DNA of 64,000 bases, taken from Odobenus rosmarus divergens. Its lineage: Eukaryota > Chordata > Mammalia > Carnivora > Odobenidae. A model generated the notes under the pieces. The model was not told the DNA's origin and searched no databases. It saw nothing but the letters and a program-made list of their open reading frames with translations. Position numbers and translations under genes: made by a program. The stretch is from assembly GCF_000321225.1 (NCBI RefSeq), contig NW_004450480.1, positions 2,490,176 through 2,554,175 of the forward strand, read 5' to 3'. Shown piece by piece: positions 1 to 10,950 of the stretch; within the stretch, counting starts at the first letter, position 1; each line of letters opens with the position of its first letter.

Positions 1-1689
1 GACTGGACCAAGTACTCAAGCTCAGATTTCAAGAATTACCTGCAACAAGATGCTGGGAAGAAGGGACCAGTTGGACTAACAGTCAATGATTTGCTTTCCA
101 CTCACTTCTGTCCTCCTTCCAGAACATCTGGCTTATGTGAAGAAGCAGCATCACCTGACCCTAATTCCACTGTCACAAAGTGCGACTCCAACTTCCAATA
201 GAGGCCCTCCCCTCCTCCTTATCACCTTAGCCATAATCAAGCCACTTTCCTCCCTAACCTCCTGGCTTTGTCAGGTTGAAGCTTACGCTATTGTGTTTTT
301 TAATACAAAAGTTGGCTGATATCTTCATGCAGTACCTTCCCCTCTTCAGTCTTCCTTGAATGCAGCCCTAGGCTGCTTCCATTATTTCAGTAGCTGGGAA
401 CAAAGTTTCTGATAACAAAGTGTGTCCTCGGAACACAACCTGTTTGCTAATGGGGGGGGGGGGCAACAGCATGATAACAGGGCACTGACTCTGCACCGCA
501 GACAATGCGCCAAAAAGGGAACTGGGAAGGGAGAGAAGTAAATAACAATACGAAGTAATAAATGTGTCTGCCAATGAGTGTAAAGAAATAAAATGCACTT
601 ATATTCTGAGGACTGAGTGATTATGTTGGATGGTCTGGTCACGGTGGGTGGCTACCCAATGAGAAGACGGGGCACGGGCCATTTTGAAGGCTGATAAACA
701 GAACTTGATGAAAATTAAAATTGTCTGCTCATGCTCTTTGCATCCTCAAATGCCTCTACCCTATTCCTCTGCTCCATCTGCATGAAGTAGATGGACAGCT
801 CCCAGAAGCCTTATCTCTGGTATCACTTCTCTCCCACATCTCCCACTAATATTCCCAGGTGGAGGTGAGCCCTCCCTAGAATTCCTGCAAATCTAATATT
901 TCACATCAAAAATGATTTCCATATTAGCTTCTGCATCTTCTCTACCATACCAGGAGCTCCCCATGATCTACAGAAATATTTTATTTATCTTGGTGATTCC
1001 TTAAAAACCCGGAATATAGAAGTTTGAGGCTTACTGAATTTAATCGCTTTGTGAATGGGAAAGAGAAGAAAGAGGTTAAGTGACAGCTGACCTGCCAGGT
1101 CCCCCAAGAAGCATGTGACAGAAGGCAAACCTGAGAACAAATGCTGGAGGGGCTGGACCCATGGTGAGACCCTCCCTGCTGCCCTTAGAGTTGAGAAGTT
1201 GCAAAGATGGAGCTGCTGGAGCTACTCACCAGCAGGAAGAGAGTCCCACTAGCAATGGGGTCAGCAGAGCATAAAATGGAGGGGAAAAAGGTAAAGACAG
1301 GGTCTTCAGGGCTTAGATCGGGTCTAGCCAGGCCCAGACCTGACTGATTCCACTACATAATCAATCAAATACAGTCTCTTTTTGCTTAAGTCCGTATGGG
1401 TTGAGTCTCAATGACATGCAACTAAAAAAGTGTTCTAGATGATACATAATGAAAGTCAATAAAATAAATTAGCATTACACAGGAGACAAGCCCTACAGAG
1501 TGAGGATGTGACTGATCAGGGCTCAATCAACTGTTTGTTATCACTGGGTTTTTGAGATCAATCAGCAATCTCACCCGATACTCACATGTACTAAAAGCAA
1601 GGATTTAAAAGAGAGATCATCAAAATCCAGTATCTGATCTTTTCCAGCAGGGCTTGCTGCCCTTTAGGTAAAACACTTTACTCTTTGGC
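1..1689. other. unrecognised noncoding sequence
   Basis: I recognise no gene, RNA gene or interspersed repeat here. Open frames on both strands are under 90 codons and overlap each other without any domain. A run of twelve G lies at 452-463. The base composition is ordinary AT-rich mammalian intron or intergenic DNA. Old, highly diverged repeats could be present below what can be seen by eye. Confidence 0.5.
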
Positions 1690-1985
1690 ATCCCGGAACA
1701 GCTGTGTTCAAAGAGGCATTAAACTCATACATACATAAGCAAAGGGCACAAATGGGGTACAGAGGGAAAAGAAATCCCATACCCCCAACCACCAGTTTTC
1801 CCTTCCAAAGGCAACCATTTGTTACCAGTGTCTTGTCTCTATCTTCCAAAAATATTCTACATATAGACGATCACATGTGCTTTGTACGTATATTTCTTTT
1901 TCCCCCTTCAACTCAGAGAGCAGTATAATTACTCGCTTGGTCACTTAAGCCATCTTGGAAAGATTCCCGCATCAGCACCTCGGGG
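1690..1985 (-). repeat. LINE-1 (old L1M/L1ME) 3' end, antisense
   Basis: Read on the minus strand, the segment resembles the 3' end of old mammalian L1 elements: a GATAGAGACAAGACACTGG-like stretch, then a 'TTGCCTTTGGAAGGGAAAACTGG'-like block (minus strand of about 1795-1815) and a G-rich tail. It is a truncated fossil with no open frame worth calling. Subfamily and both borders are estimates; related sequence may continue to about 2260. Confidence 0.5.
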
Positions 1986-2481
1986 TCTATACATTCTTTA
2001 TTAATTGCTGTGGAGCAGTGTCTCCATGTGTGCCCCACCCAACCCTAGGGATAAGGCAAAATTTAACCATTCCCTCCTGGCAGACATGTAGGGAATTTCA
2101 CTGCTTTTGATCCCATGAGCACTGCTGCAAGTCAGATCCCTATACACTGCCCTTTTCTTGGCTGGGTAACTATAAATACCTAGAAACAATAGTTGATTTT
2201 TGCTGCTGCATTTGTGAACCTTGTGAGTCAACAACCTTGCCAACTGGGAACATAAATCCCCACTAACTTCTTACCTACTCTATCCTTGGGCTTCCCTTTT
2301 ACTGGCATCTTTTTGATAGGATCAGACAACCAGGTGCCCTTGACAGATACTAAAAACAATACCAAGATAGGACGCACAATTCTGGAGTATCAGCTGATAT
2401 CCACTACAGTGGACCGCAACAGCCTGGTAAAATATCCCCCATAACACCCTTTGTAAAATTAAAACATTTTATAGTCCTGTT
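1986..2481. other. unrecognised, possibly more old L1
   Basis: No gene is visible. The part up to about 2260 has weak similarity in style to antisense L1 3' regions (AACTATAAATACCTAGAAAC near 2167), but the match is too loose to call. The rest up to the SINE target site is unassigned. Confidence 0.35.
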
Positions 2482-2701
2482 AGAAAATGCCTGGGGCACC
2501 TGGGTGGCTCAGTCGGTTAAGCGTCTGCCTTTAGCTCAGGTCATGATCCCAAGGTCCTGGGTTCCCTGCTCAGCGGGGAGCCTGCTTCTCCCTCTCCTGG
2601 CTCCCCCTGCTTGTGCACTCACACTCACTCACTCTCTCTCTCTCTCTGTCAAATATATAAATAAAATCAAAAAAAAAAAAAGAAAGAAAAAGAAAATCCT
2701 A
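2482..2701 (+). mobile_element. CAN-SINE (SINEC), full length, with target-site duplication
   Basis: This is a tRNA-derived carnivore SINE. The head GGGGCACCTGGGTGGCTCAG starts at 2493, followed by the body with CTGCTTCTCCCTCTCC, a (CT)n stretch at about 2632-2648 and an A-rich tail to 2690. A near-identical direct repeat flanks it: AGAAAATGCCT at 2482-2492 and AGAAAATCCTA at 2691-2701, which is the expected target-site duplication of L1-driven retroposition. The tRNA-like A box (TGGCTCAGTCGG) is intact. It does not code for protein; the short open frame across it is incidental. Confidence 0.93.
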
Positions 2702-3344
2702 CATGCCTACATCCAATGGCAGACATGAGGCTTCTGGGTCTGTCTCACATCCTGGGGGTTACAAGTGGTATGGTAATCACATATCCATGTTCCTGGAAGT
2801 TGGAGGGGTTCCCCACTCTCTCCTGTGTATCCTTTCTGCATGTTTTTCCTGTTCCATTCCACCTTGAACATATCCTGGAGCATTCTTTCAACCTGTTTTC
2901 CTCCAGTCTAATTATTCTTTAATTTTAAATAATGTAATAACTTTGACATTTTCATTTATAGTTAAACCCTGCTAATTTGCACAAATGATGGGTAGACACA
3001 GCACAAATTAAAAAGCCTGAAAATTCAGCAAACACAAAAAAACCAATGATTAAAAAGAAATCAAACTGCGGCATTATGAAATACACACTTATTCTTATAA
3101 GCAAATTCTGCAGGCTCGCGAGCAAGTACGGACACTTGGCTGTTTTCGAATATTCTCTTTTCTAAGCTACAGGGTTACCTCCTTTCCATGGCCTCCAGTG
3201 ATGATGTTTTCTGAACAAAATATCATAGTGCACAGTAAGACGAAGTCTTTCTGAGTAACTACGAAGGTTTAAAAGGCAAGTCTATAAGCTCAGTTTTGCT
3301 GCTCTAAGAATTTCTGGGCTGTCTGGTTCCAGGGAAGAAACAAC
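2702..3344. other. unrecognised noncoding sequence
   Basis: No gene, RNA or clear repeat is seen between the SINE and the MLT1 LTR. The sequence is AT-rich with a few unremarkable short open frames. Confidence 0.5.
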
Positions 3345-3717
3345 TATGTTGTCATAGTGCAATGGGGCTGCTATCACAGAATGCCATACACCGGGTGGCT
3401 TACAAACAAAGTTATTTCTCACAGTTCTGGAGGCTGGGAAGTCCAAGATCAAGGAGCCAATAGATGAGGTGTCTTAGGTGTCTGGTGAGGACCCACCTTC
3501 TGGCTCAGCCATGGTCATCTTTTTCTGTGTCCTCACATAGCAGAAGCAGAGGAGGAATTTGGCACCTGTTTTCAAGAGCGCTAATCACATTCAAGAGGGC
3601 TCCACCCTCAGGACCAGTCCCCTCCCAAAGGCCCCACCTCCAAACACCATGACGCTCAGTGTTAGGATTCAACCTATGAACTTGGGGTGAACCCAAACAC
3701 TGTCTATAGCATATAAA
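3345..3717 (-). mobile_element. solitary MLT1/MST-type MaLR LTR, antisense
   Basis: On the minus strand the block follows the MaLR LTR layout. It has a GTTTGGAGGTGGGGCCTTTG-like box (minus strand near 3640), a CCATGTGAGGACACAG-like segment near 3530, a CCTCACCAGACACC-like segment, and an end resembling CAGCCTCCAGAACTGTGAGA plus AAGCCACCC (minus strand of 3398-3445). No gag or pol sequence adjoins it, so it is a solo LTR of an ancient ERVL-MaLR retrotransposon. The subfamily (MLT1A to MSTD range) is from memory. Borders are good to perhaps 10-15 bases. Confidence 0.8.
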
Positions 3718-3859
3718 AAGTGGTTGCATCCTGAAAAACCCAAAGTGTGTCCAAACCCAATCTCATTATCTTCCCATTCCACACTTGGGCCTTCCTAACA
3801 TTCCACCGACTCAACCAACGTGACCTCCATCAGGAGATGTTCACATCAGCAATCAAGGT

Positions 3860-4375
3860 GTCACTTTGAACAACGCCCCCTATCATATCATTTCCTCAGT
3901 CCATCATGACAACTGCCTAATTTTCACTCCTCAATCTCTCTCTTAAAGCCTTTCTTCCCTTGCTGTCCACCATCAACATCAGAGTCTAAATTACAGTCTT
4001 CTCCAGCTTGGTCTTCTGCAAGAGCTGGCCACATTCACCTGCCCCACCGCGTCTTCCACCCCCTCTTCACTTCCGGTCTTTAGGGCAGCCACCTTCACTC
4101 ACTCACCAGTAGACTCTGCACTAGCTGGTGCACCTACATGGCATGCATGGTCCCTAGCCTATGCCTGGTTCCTTCTTTTTACCACCACTTAAATGTTACC
4201 TCTTCACTGGCACCTCCCCTGACGGTCCAACCGTGTGAAGTGGCCAATTCCTCCTCAGCCACTCTGTTAGGCACGAATTTAGCCTAACTGCCAAACAAAT
4301 GACACCTGACACTGTTCTCATATTTATTTGCTTATTGTCTCCCTCTCTATGGTCAAAAGAGTGGGAATTTAGCCC
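3860..4375 (+). repeat. LINE-2 fragment, sense
   Basis: The CT-rich text with CTTAAATGTTACCTCTTCACTGG... (about 4190) and TATTTATTTGCTTATTGTCTCCC (about 4323-4345) follows the 3' part of the mammalian L2 consensus. It is old and diverged, with no usable coding frame. The stretch 3718-3859 just upstream is unassigned. Confidence 0.65.
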
Positions 4376-4384
4376 GTAACATGC

Positions 4385-4765
4385 AGTGCTCTATTCTCAG
4401 TGCCGTGGATTGTACGGATTGCCTCCAAAGCTGTCTACCAATTATCCCTCCCATTCTTGTACGCTGGAGCCCATTGAGAGGTGGACTATTTTCCTCCTCT
4501 CCTGGCGTGTGGGCTGGCCATGTGACACGCTCTGACGAATACAAAGCAGTGAGGGGCGGCTGGGCCAGTTCCAGGCCTAGGCCTTAGGAAACCTGGAAGT
4601 GCTCTCTTACACCCAAGCCTATCAGGATGGAAAGGCCAAGGAGAGGACCAGGTCATGACCCCTGCTAAGCCCTAGCCAAAGGGAAGAATCTGGCACCAAT
4701 GATTATTGTTTTAAGCAGCCAAGGTTCAGGGCAGTGTGTGAAGCAGCAATAAATAAGTGAAGCCC
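4385..4765 (+). mobile_element. solitary MLT1-type LTR, sense
   Basis: The segment matches the layout of a diverged MLT1 (ERVL-MaLR) LTR. It begins with a GGATTG...CCTCCAAAG start, followed by TGGGCTGGCCATGTGAC-like and GCCAGTTCCAGGCCTAGGCC-like boxes. The end, GTTTTAAGCAGCCAAGGTTC...GCAGCAATAA (4710-4752), is the usual LTR polyadenylation-side motif. No internal retroviral sequence is present. It sits between two L2 pieces, so it may have split one L2 copy. Confidence 0.72.
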
Positions 4766-4799
4766 AAGTGGGCATTATTTATTGAGTCAATGACTGCTC

Positions 4800-5397
4800 C
4801 CCTTATTAGGGTTTCTGTATCTACTCCCCACTGCCCTAAGGCATTCTTAACACTTCACAGATTGATCCTCCCCCATTGCAAATCTGATCCTGTTCTCCCT
4901 CCTCCAACCCTCTCCCATCCCTCACCACAAAAACAAACAAGAACAACCTGTTTTGGAGGCACATATCCAAATCCATGTACATTCTGCCCACAGCCTGCAT
5001 CCTTCACCTCATGCTCACCCTGGCAACTTCTCCACGAGTCCATTCTTCAACACATCATAATCCATCCCAGCCCAGGGGACATACTGTTCCTTCTCTGGGG
5101 CTCCCACACTTCACCTCCACCCTTCTCTCTTTCTCCAGATCTCATTTAACCATCATTTCTCCTGGAAGCTTTCCCTGATGTCTCAGACTAGCGCAAATCC
5201 CCCAACTGCAGGCTCTACAAAGTCCCACGCACCTCCATTTCTTAGTCCTCATTAGATCAGCCTTTCTCAGCCCCCAGTGGTCTGCGACGATGTCTTTTCT
5301 TACTCATTACTATAAACTCAGCAAAGATTACTATGGCTGGCACATAGGAAAAGCTCAAGCATTTGTTGGAAGAGTAAATAAATGAACAGTGTATTCA
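4800..5397 (+). repeat. LINE-2 3' end, sense
   Basis: A CT-rich body is followed by GGAAGCTTTCCCTGATGTCTC (about 5164-5184), then GGCTGGCACATAGGAAAAGCTC and a terminal GTAAATAAATGAA at about 5373-5386. This is the characteristic L2 3' end. The 130-codon open frame beginning at 4757 lies within this fossil and in the LTR edge; it is rich in Pro, Ser, Thr and His because the DNA is C-rich, and is not a credible gene. Confidence 0.7.
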
Positions 5398-5404
5398 TTT
5401 GGAC

Positions 5405-5615
5405 TGCCCACTTCAAATCCTGGCCACACCACACACTATAGATGTGATCCCTGACATTCTGGATGCATGGCTGGTGGTGTCTTCCTTCCCCTGGGGAAAC
5501 CAGCAGCTCTCACCTAACTACCCGGTGTTTCTGAAGTTTAAATGAAATTATATGTAATAGCGCTTAGCCCAGTGCCTGATACAGAGCAAACATTCAATAA
5601 TTAACTACTATTACC
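5405..5615 (+). repeat. MIR (tRNA-derived core SINE), sense
   Basis: The text CTTCAAATCCTGGCCACACC (about 5412), a diverged centre, then TTTAAATGAAATTATATGTAATAGCGCTTAGCCCAGTGCCTG (about 5537-5578) and a CATTCAATAATTA end follow the MIR consensus in order. It is an ancient mammalian-wide element and probably inert. Confidence 0.75.
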
Positions 5616-5939
5616 GGGATTTACTAGTATTCCTTTTTCTCACTGTAGGAAAAGTCTAAAATTGTGAAGTAATAGGTTTTCTCTCTGATGGTCTACCCTC
5701 TTCCCACCCCCCCGCCTTTTATGAGCCCAGAAGCCCTGTACATGATGCTAAGTAAAGATGACCCCTTGCACTTCCTTGCTAAACTGGAAATACTTATACT
5801 GTCTCCACTGAGGTCCTTAAAGACCTGATCTTAGGAAGCAACGTGATTAAACAAATTCCCCCAAAATAAAATAACAAATACCCAACCCTCCCTTCTTAAG
5901 CCTCTTGTAGACCTGTAATGAGGATCTTTGTTGATTTCC

Positions 5940-6104
5940 ATAGATACATGAATTGGTAACATTTTTTCTAGAAAACAGTTTGGAAATATATATAAAATTT
6001 TCAATGTATATCGGTATCTAGCTGGCAAGCTAGCTACCGATCTAAATTTTAAATACATATACCTTTTCACCCAACAACTCCCATTCTGATAATCTTCCCT
6101 AAGT
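5940..6104 (+). repeat. old L1M 3' region, first part
   Basis: AACAGTTTGGAAATATATATAAAA at about 5976 and CCTTTTCACCCAACAACTCCCATTCTGATAATC at 6063-6095 resemble the L1ME/L1MC 3' region, where a 'Trp-dense' coding end degenerates into A-rich text. The copy is interrupted by a MER20-like element. A 14-bp-arm hairpin unlike ordinary L1 lies at 6010-6041 (see findings). Confidence 0.5.
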
Positions 6105-6235
6105 CAGTTGTGCTACTGGTATCTAGTGGGTAGAAGCTAGGGACACTGCTGAACACCCAACAGTCCCACAACAAAACATTTTCCAGCCCAAAATGTCCAT
6201 CATGCTCCAGTAGAGAAACCCTAAGGAAATAATCA
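6105..6235 (+). mobile_element. MER20-like hAT-Charlie element, truncated
   Basis: The string GTGCTACTGGTATCTAGTGGGTAGAAGC at 6110-6137, then ACAACAAAACATTTTCCAGCCCAAAATGTCC (6169-6199) and GAGAAACCCTA near 6222 track the 3' half of the MER20 consensus as I remember it. It is a nonautonomous DNA transposon. Only about 130 bases remain and the left terminal inverted repeat is missing. Confidence 0.72.
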
Positions 6236-6520
6236 GACAGCCTTTTAAAGTTGAAACTACAAGCTTGCTCACCAGCATTATTGTGTACATCTTTGCATAT
6301 CCAACAAAGCGGAACTGGTACAATAAATCGTGATATATCTATACACAACTAGAAGGTAATAATGATGCTGACATATACTAATCGTGACAGAAAGATACTG
6401 GCAACCTGTTTTTAAATTCAAAAGAAAATGTGCTACAAATTTTCAAAAAGTAAGAAAAACGTAGCATGATCCTGTTAAAACTGCGATGTATCTATACCCA
6501 ACTGTGGAATAAGAATATAA
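6236..6520 (+). repeat. old L1M 3' region, continuation
   Basis: AGGAAATAATCAGACAG, CAGCATTATTGTG, a GGAACTGG...AATAAATCGTGATATATC stretch and the following GACAGAAAGATACTGGC-type text follow the order of an L1ME 3' end. It most likely continues the L1 fragment seen before the MER20-like insert. Confidence 0.5.
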
Positions 6521-6525
6521 TGTGA

Positions 6526-6642
6526 GGGGGTGCCTGGCCGGCTCAGTTGGGGGAGCATGCGACTCTGAATCTCGGGGTTGTAAGTTAGAGCCCCACATTA
6601 GATGTAGTAACCACCTAAAATCTTCAAGAAAAAAATATAACA
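6526..6642 (+). mobile_element. short CAN-SINE (SINEC subtype lacking the long CT body)
   Basis: The head GGGGGTGCCTGGCCGGCTCAG is followed by a GACTCTGAATCTCGGGGTTGTAAGTTAGAGCCCCACATTAGATGTAG body and an AAAATCTTCAAG A-rich tail. This subtype lacks the CT-rich middle of the younger copies. The sequence is several substitutions from the usual form (CCGGCTCAG instead of GGTGGCTCAG), so it is an older copy. Confidence 0.88.
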
Positions 6643-6654
6643 TAAGCCACAAAT

Positions 6655-6878
6655 GGAATTACATTTAATTGTACATTTTGTTTAATCCCATATATCTAAA
6701 GTATTATCATTTCAACCTGTAGTCAATATCTAAACTTAATATCTATTTTATAGTCCCATTTTTTTTCAAAATTCGCTGGGGATTTGACAAGTACAGCTCA
6801 TGTCCATTCAGACTAGCCACGTTTCAACTGCTCAAGAGCTGCTTGGCAACTGGTTACCACACTGGACAGCCCAGGTCA
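6655..6878 (+). mobile_element. hAT-type nonautonomous transposon (CTGTCCAATAG family), 3' part
   Basis: TCTAAAGTATTATCATTTCAACCTGTAGTCAATATC (about 6696-6732) and the end GACTAGCCACGTTTCAACTGCTCAAGAGC...CACTGGACAGCCCAGG (6810-6874) match the family also seen at 15560 and, more distantly, the MER3 group. The element's left end is missing. The name of the exact family is not certain. Confidence 0.65.
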
Positions 6879-8090
6879 AGTCAGTAACAGATGGGCAGAG
6901 AGAGTGATATTTAGAAGAATTGATTCCAAAATGGTCCAGGCTGTGATCCTAGAGGATGATTCTGCCATCATGTTTACTTTCTTACTTATGTTCTCCTGTT
7001 TATTTTTTACAATGACAAATATCATGTGTAAGAAAAATCAAACGATGCATTGAAAGGAACAAAGAGAGAAAACTGCTTGTTGGGCTTCATAAACATATAT
7101 GAAGTAGCCCTCTGATCATTCCTCACATCCTTGTTGGAAATGATACATTCTGGAGCTTTCCAAGAGAAAGGGCTTGCCACCACCTGGCGGGGGGGTATGC
7201 ACATGCATGCACATATGTGCACAAATACAATCCTTTGCATAACAGTTGGGTCAAAGTAATTTCTGCTAAGTGTACCCCAAAAAGCCAATCCCTGCTCCCT
7301 TAAAACACAACTGAGCAGTGGAAAAGAGACTTTACTTTCTCCCAGATAGTCAGGAATTCCTGTGTCCTGCCCTGGGGGCCTCCTTCCCTCCCTCCCTCCA
7401 GTTCAGTCTCTGTCTCTCTCACTCTCTCTCTGGCCTTGGACACAGTGAATACTCAATGAAATTTCTACCCACATTCCTCTCAATGTGAAGTGCTGAGGAC
7501 ACAAGCTTAATGCTCTTTTAACGTAGTCTCCAAGTGTTAAGTTCTATAATAAGATTACATTAGAGCCAACGAATCTCGTGCACAACCCTGGAAAACCTTT
7601 TCACACTATTTCTGTCACACAGTTTAGGTTTTAAAAAGCTTGTGAGTTCCCAGATCTCTCCATCTGAACTCAGGAGCATCTGGGTATCAATGGCCTGGCC
7701 TAAATTTTAGCACTCAGATCCAAGCTGCAGTGTAGCCAAGAGGCTGATTCAAATTCCTAAAAATGAGCCAGTTCGATCCCGCTAGATGGCCCCACCCTTT
7801 ACCTGGTGATGGCAGGTGGGAGGTGAGAAGGAGAAGATGGTACAGAAATATAATGTTATCTCGAAAACCTCACAGACCCTTTTCTTCTTAGGATCTTAAA
7901 AGTTTGTGTTGTATTTTCTATTTGGGGCCAGGGAAAGGTATCAGGATGCCTCTTTCATTTCTATTTCCACTAACTAGATTCTCCCCCATAAAAACAGCCA
8001 CTTAAAACCATTTTCATTATCTTTAAAGCTAATTAATAATAAAATGTACTACCATCCTTGAGAACTTACTACATTCCATAAACTGTGCTA
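6879..8090. other. unrecognised noncoding sequence
   Basis: No gene or clear repeat. A short CT-rich low-complexity patch occurs at about 7380-7432. The small open frames on both strands have no recognisable domains. Confidence 0.45.
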
Positions 8091-8320
8091 ATAACAAAAA
8101 TAGACATCACTGAGCCAACATCACCGAGCCTTTCCTGGATATGAAGACTGCTCTAAGCACTTTTTACTTGGAATAACTCAGTTAATCTCCCAACGACTTC
8201 CAAGTCCCTATTTTTTTAGATAAGGGAAAAAAAGCTTAGAGAATCTGGTTGCTTCCTCAAGATGACGAAGCCAAAAAGTAGCAGGGCTGGACCTGCAAGG
8301 CAGACCTCTAACCAAATTTC
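8091..8320 (-). repeat. MIR, antisense
   Basis: In plus orientation the text runs CTGCTCTAAGCACTTTTTACTTGGAATAACTCAGTTAATCTCCC (8148-8192), an A-rich centre near TAGATAAGGG, and TAGCAGGGCTGGACCTG (8279-8295). This is the reverse complement order of a MIR. The 166-codon open frame that starts at 8262 covers this repeat and the next one and is therefore not convincing as a gene. Confidence 0.68.
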
Positions 8321-8485
8321 TTTATATAATTCTCACAGCACATCTACGAGACGGATGTTTTCATTCTCCCCATGTCTCAGATGGAGACAAGTGGCAGAGC
8401 ATGTCGGGACCTGCCCAAGAACTGACACATCCAAACTCAGACGAAGCCCACTTCTAATCCACGCCTCTGAGCAGGGCACCAGGAC
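8321..8485 (-). repeat. second MIR, antisense, adjacent
   Basis: A second MIR-like pattern directly follows: TTTATATAATTCTCACAGCACATCTACGAGACGG, then CATGTCTCAGATGGAGACAAGTGGC and CCTGCCCAAGAACTGACAC. Two MIRs in the same orientation side by side may be independent insertions or a local duplication. Confidence 0.55.
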
Positions 8486-9760
8486 CGCAACCCTGAGCTA
8501 CCCCGTCATCATTTCAGCACTGGGAATGTTTATCTCAATTACAAATCAGTCGTGTTTTGAAACAGTGGTGACAGGAACCAGGCAAGTACACAGAAAGGGG
8601 GATGGTTGCCAAGTTCATTCCCAGGAATGGGACAAGCCAGAGACAAGGCGAGTGTGGTCCTGGGTTCGAGGGGGCCTGTCTTTCCCCACTCAGTGCAGAG
8701 TTCCGGAATCCCAGAGAAAACTGAGAAATCCAGAGGAAGAACACTTTCCTTTTCTATTTTGAATTCCTTCATTCAGGGGTTGATGAGAATCAGCTGGTTG
8801 AGCTTCCAGATTAAAGAGCCAATGACCAGGGAGCACCTCTCAGCCTTCAGGAATACCCCTACTAACAGGATGCAAATGGGAGGGGCTCCTCTGAAGTCCT
8901 TAGGTCTGTCCCCAAGGTCTTACTGCTCAACTGCACTCGGCCCTGCTTCTCTACAGGCTTCCTCAACCACATGGCTGGAGGACATTAGCTCAGTGCGTAA
9001 AGAAAGGGGCTAAAAGAGAAACGGAGAGAACTTTCTCGGGCTGGGGGACACCGGGCCTGTGACAGCATGTCTTTCCCAAGTGTGACAGGGAGACCACAGA
9101 AGGGACCTGGCTGGACACAGGTTCTTATTTGAACTGCTGCTGCTAACAAAGAAACAGGAGAAGCAATGAGAAGAGAAGCAAGCATGACTCTCACTGTGCT
9201 AAGCGCTTTATGGAGAACTCTCCATTTGTCCTCATTATAAAGCAATGAGGGAGACTCACCACATTTAAAGAGCCTCTCTTTTGTTGTTTACCAGTATATC
9301 CCTGGTGCCCAGAAGAGTGCTTGAAACAAGTAAGCATTCAATCATTATTTGGTGAATAAAGGAATAAATTTAAAGCATCCAAATTTTTGGAAAGCTTATG
9401 AGCCCTAGATCTCTCCATCTGGTTTCAGGAACAACAGAGCGCCAGGGGTCTGGCCTTTTCTAATTTTAGCACTTAGACCAAAGCTGCAATGTAGTACTCT
9501 GTGAATTTACTCTGTAAATTCTGCCATAAGAGCCACTGGTCAGGGACCCTCTCAATGACAGGATCCCTTCCCCATGCTCTCAGCATTATGGCTTCCTCAT
9601 TCCTACTCCTTCAACCCCTGGCTGCTCCAAAAATCTTGAACAATTAAAAGAAAAAATGCAAACAGCCTAAAGAAATAAAATTTCTGAACTTCATTTATAG
9701 TCAAAGAATTGAATAAGGAAAAAATGAAATACACTTTTTTCCTATGAGTCACACGATAAC
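8486..9760. other. unrecognised sequence with an L2/MIR-style end
   Basis: No gene was found. Around 9298-9366 the phrase CCCTGGTGCCCAGAAGAGTGC...ATTATTTGGTGAATAAAGGAA resembles the generic 3' end of L2. The remainder is unassigned, including a 135-codon open frame at 8606-9013 with no recognisable domain or start context. Confidence 0.4.
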
Positions 9761-9764
9761 AAAA

Positions 9765-10340
9765 AAATGTCGATACTCATTGTTGGCAAAGTTGCAGTGA
9801 AATAAACACTCTCATTCAGTGTTAATAGGAGTGTAAATAGGTGTATTTTTGAAAAACAGTATGACAAGAAGTATGGAAACCCTGTAAGAATTCCATAAAC
9901 TCTCTTCTAGTAATTTCCACATCTAGAATATATCTAAAGAAATAAAAATAATTGACAAACACTTATGCACAGATATGCCCACTGCAATAAATATATTACA
10001 GAAAAACTGGAAACAGTCTCCACATGCAATACTAAAGAACAGTTAATTAAACTGTGTTACATGCAAAAGGATGACACTGTGTAATCATTTAAGATATCTT
10101 TACAAATACTTCATGACATGGGAAAATACTCACTGTGTAATATTAAATTTTAAAACCATAATTCTATACACTGGATGACAGCAATTTTGTTAAATATGTG
10201 TAAATTCAACGAAAAAAGGATGACATAAAATTTACATTATTCTCGGGGTCAGGATTCTAGATTATTCTTTCTTTTATACTTGGTCTACTTTTCTATAATT
10301 TCAAATTCCCTATAATGAGCTGGTTTAACATGTGTCATCA
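9765..10340 (+). repeat. old L1 (L1ME/L1MC type) 3' end, sense
   Basis: The order of phrases follows an old L1 ORF2 end and 3' UTR. GTTGGCAAAGTTGCAGTGAAATAAACACTCTCATTCAGTG (9782) comes first, then CTAGTAATTTCCACATCTAGAATATATC, AATAAATATATTACAGAAAAACTGGAAACAG, TGACATGGGAAAATACTCA, and CTATAATTTCAAATTCCCTATAATGAGC at the end. It is fully decayed and has no long reading frame. Confidence 0.75.
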
Positions 10341-10950
10341 GAAAACAAAACGAAGTTCGTGGGAATTTCCTACTCTATTTCTATTACTAATAACATAATA
10401 AGAACTTAGCTAGTGAAGTTCCCAGTGACAATTCTATATTGGTCTTCATGTATTTTTATCCCATGTAAGGAAATAAAGAGAGGATGTCAACCCCATTCCA
10501 GAGCTAGGGAGAACAAGACCTTGGAGCGTAAGTAGCTCCAATCAGACAGACAGCGTGTACCTCAAGAAACACAGGCAAAACACAATTATCCTTCCCTGTG
10601 CCTCAGCCCGGGGCAAGGCACCCACACACAGGAGATGTTCCTCTGTACGGATCAGTCAGGTAAGGGCAGTGGACACTGAAATTCTCAGGTTACACAGAAC
10701 ACTCAACAATTTTGAAAATGCACAGTAGTAGTCAACTGGCAGGAACATTCTACTTTCACATACATCTTCATCAAATGGCCTTATTTAAAAAAAAAAAAAA
10801 ATTCAGCCTTCAGAGGCAGGAGACAGAGAGGGAGAGACAGGAGAGGGTGGGAGCAAGGGGGAGGAGGAGGAGTGGCAAATCCAGAAGCTGGAAGACAGAG
10901 GGGAAAGGAGGACCTGAAGGTGGGGAGGAGAGGGGAAAATGGGCATCTTC
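10341..10950. other. unrecognised sequence with a purine-rich tract
   Basis: No gene. An A-run at 10787-10800 is followed by an A/G-rich tract at about 10815-10940 (AGACAGAGAGGGAGAGACAGG and similar). This could be the remains of an antisense SINE body or a simple purine tract; no SINE head is left to decide. The 85-codon open frame across it is Glu, Arg and Gly-rich through low complexity only. Confidence 0.5.

Noticed and set aside
4757..5149. 130-codon open frame on the plus strand
   Set aside because: It covers the edge of an MLT1 LTR and an L2 3' region; no domain.
8262..8762. 166-codon open frame on the plus strand
   Set aside because: Much of it lies in two antisense MIR elements, and the product shows no domain or convincing start context.
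10815..10940. A/G-rich tract that might be a second SINE next to the one at 10951
   Set aside because: The complete SINE follows separately with its own target-site duplication, and the tract has no diagnostic head.
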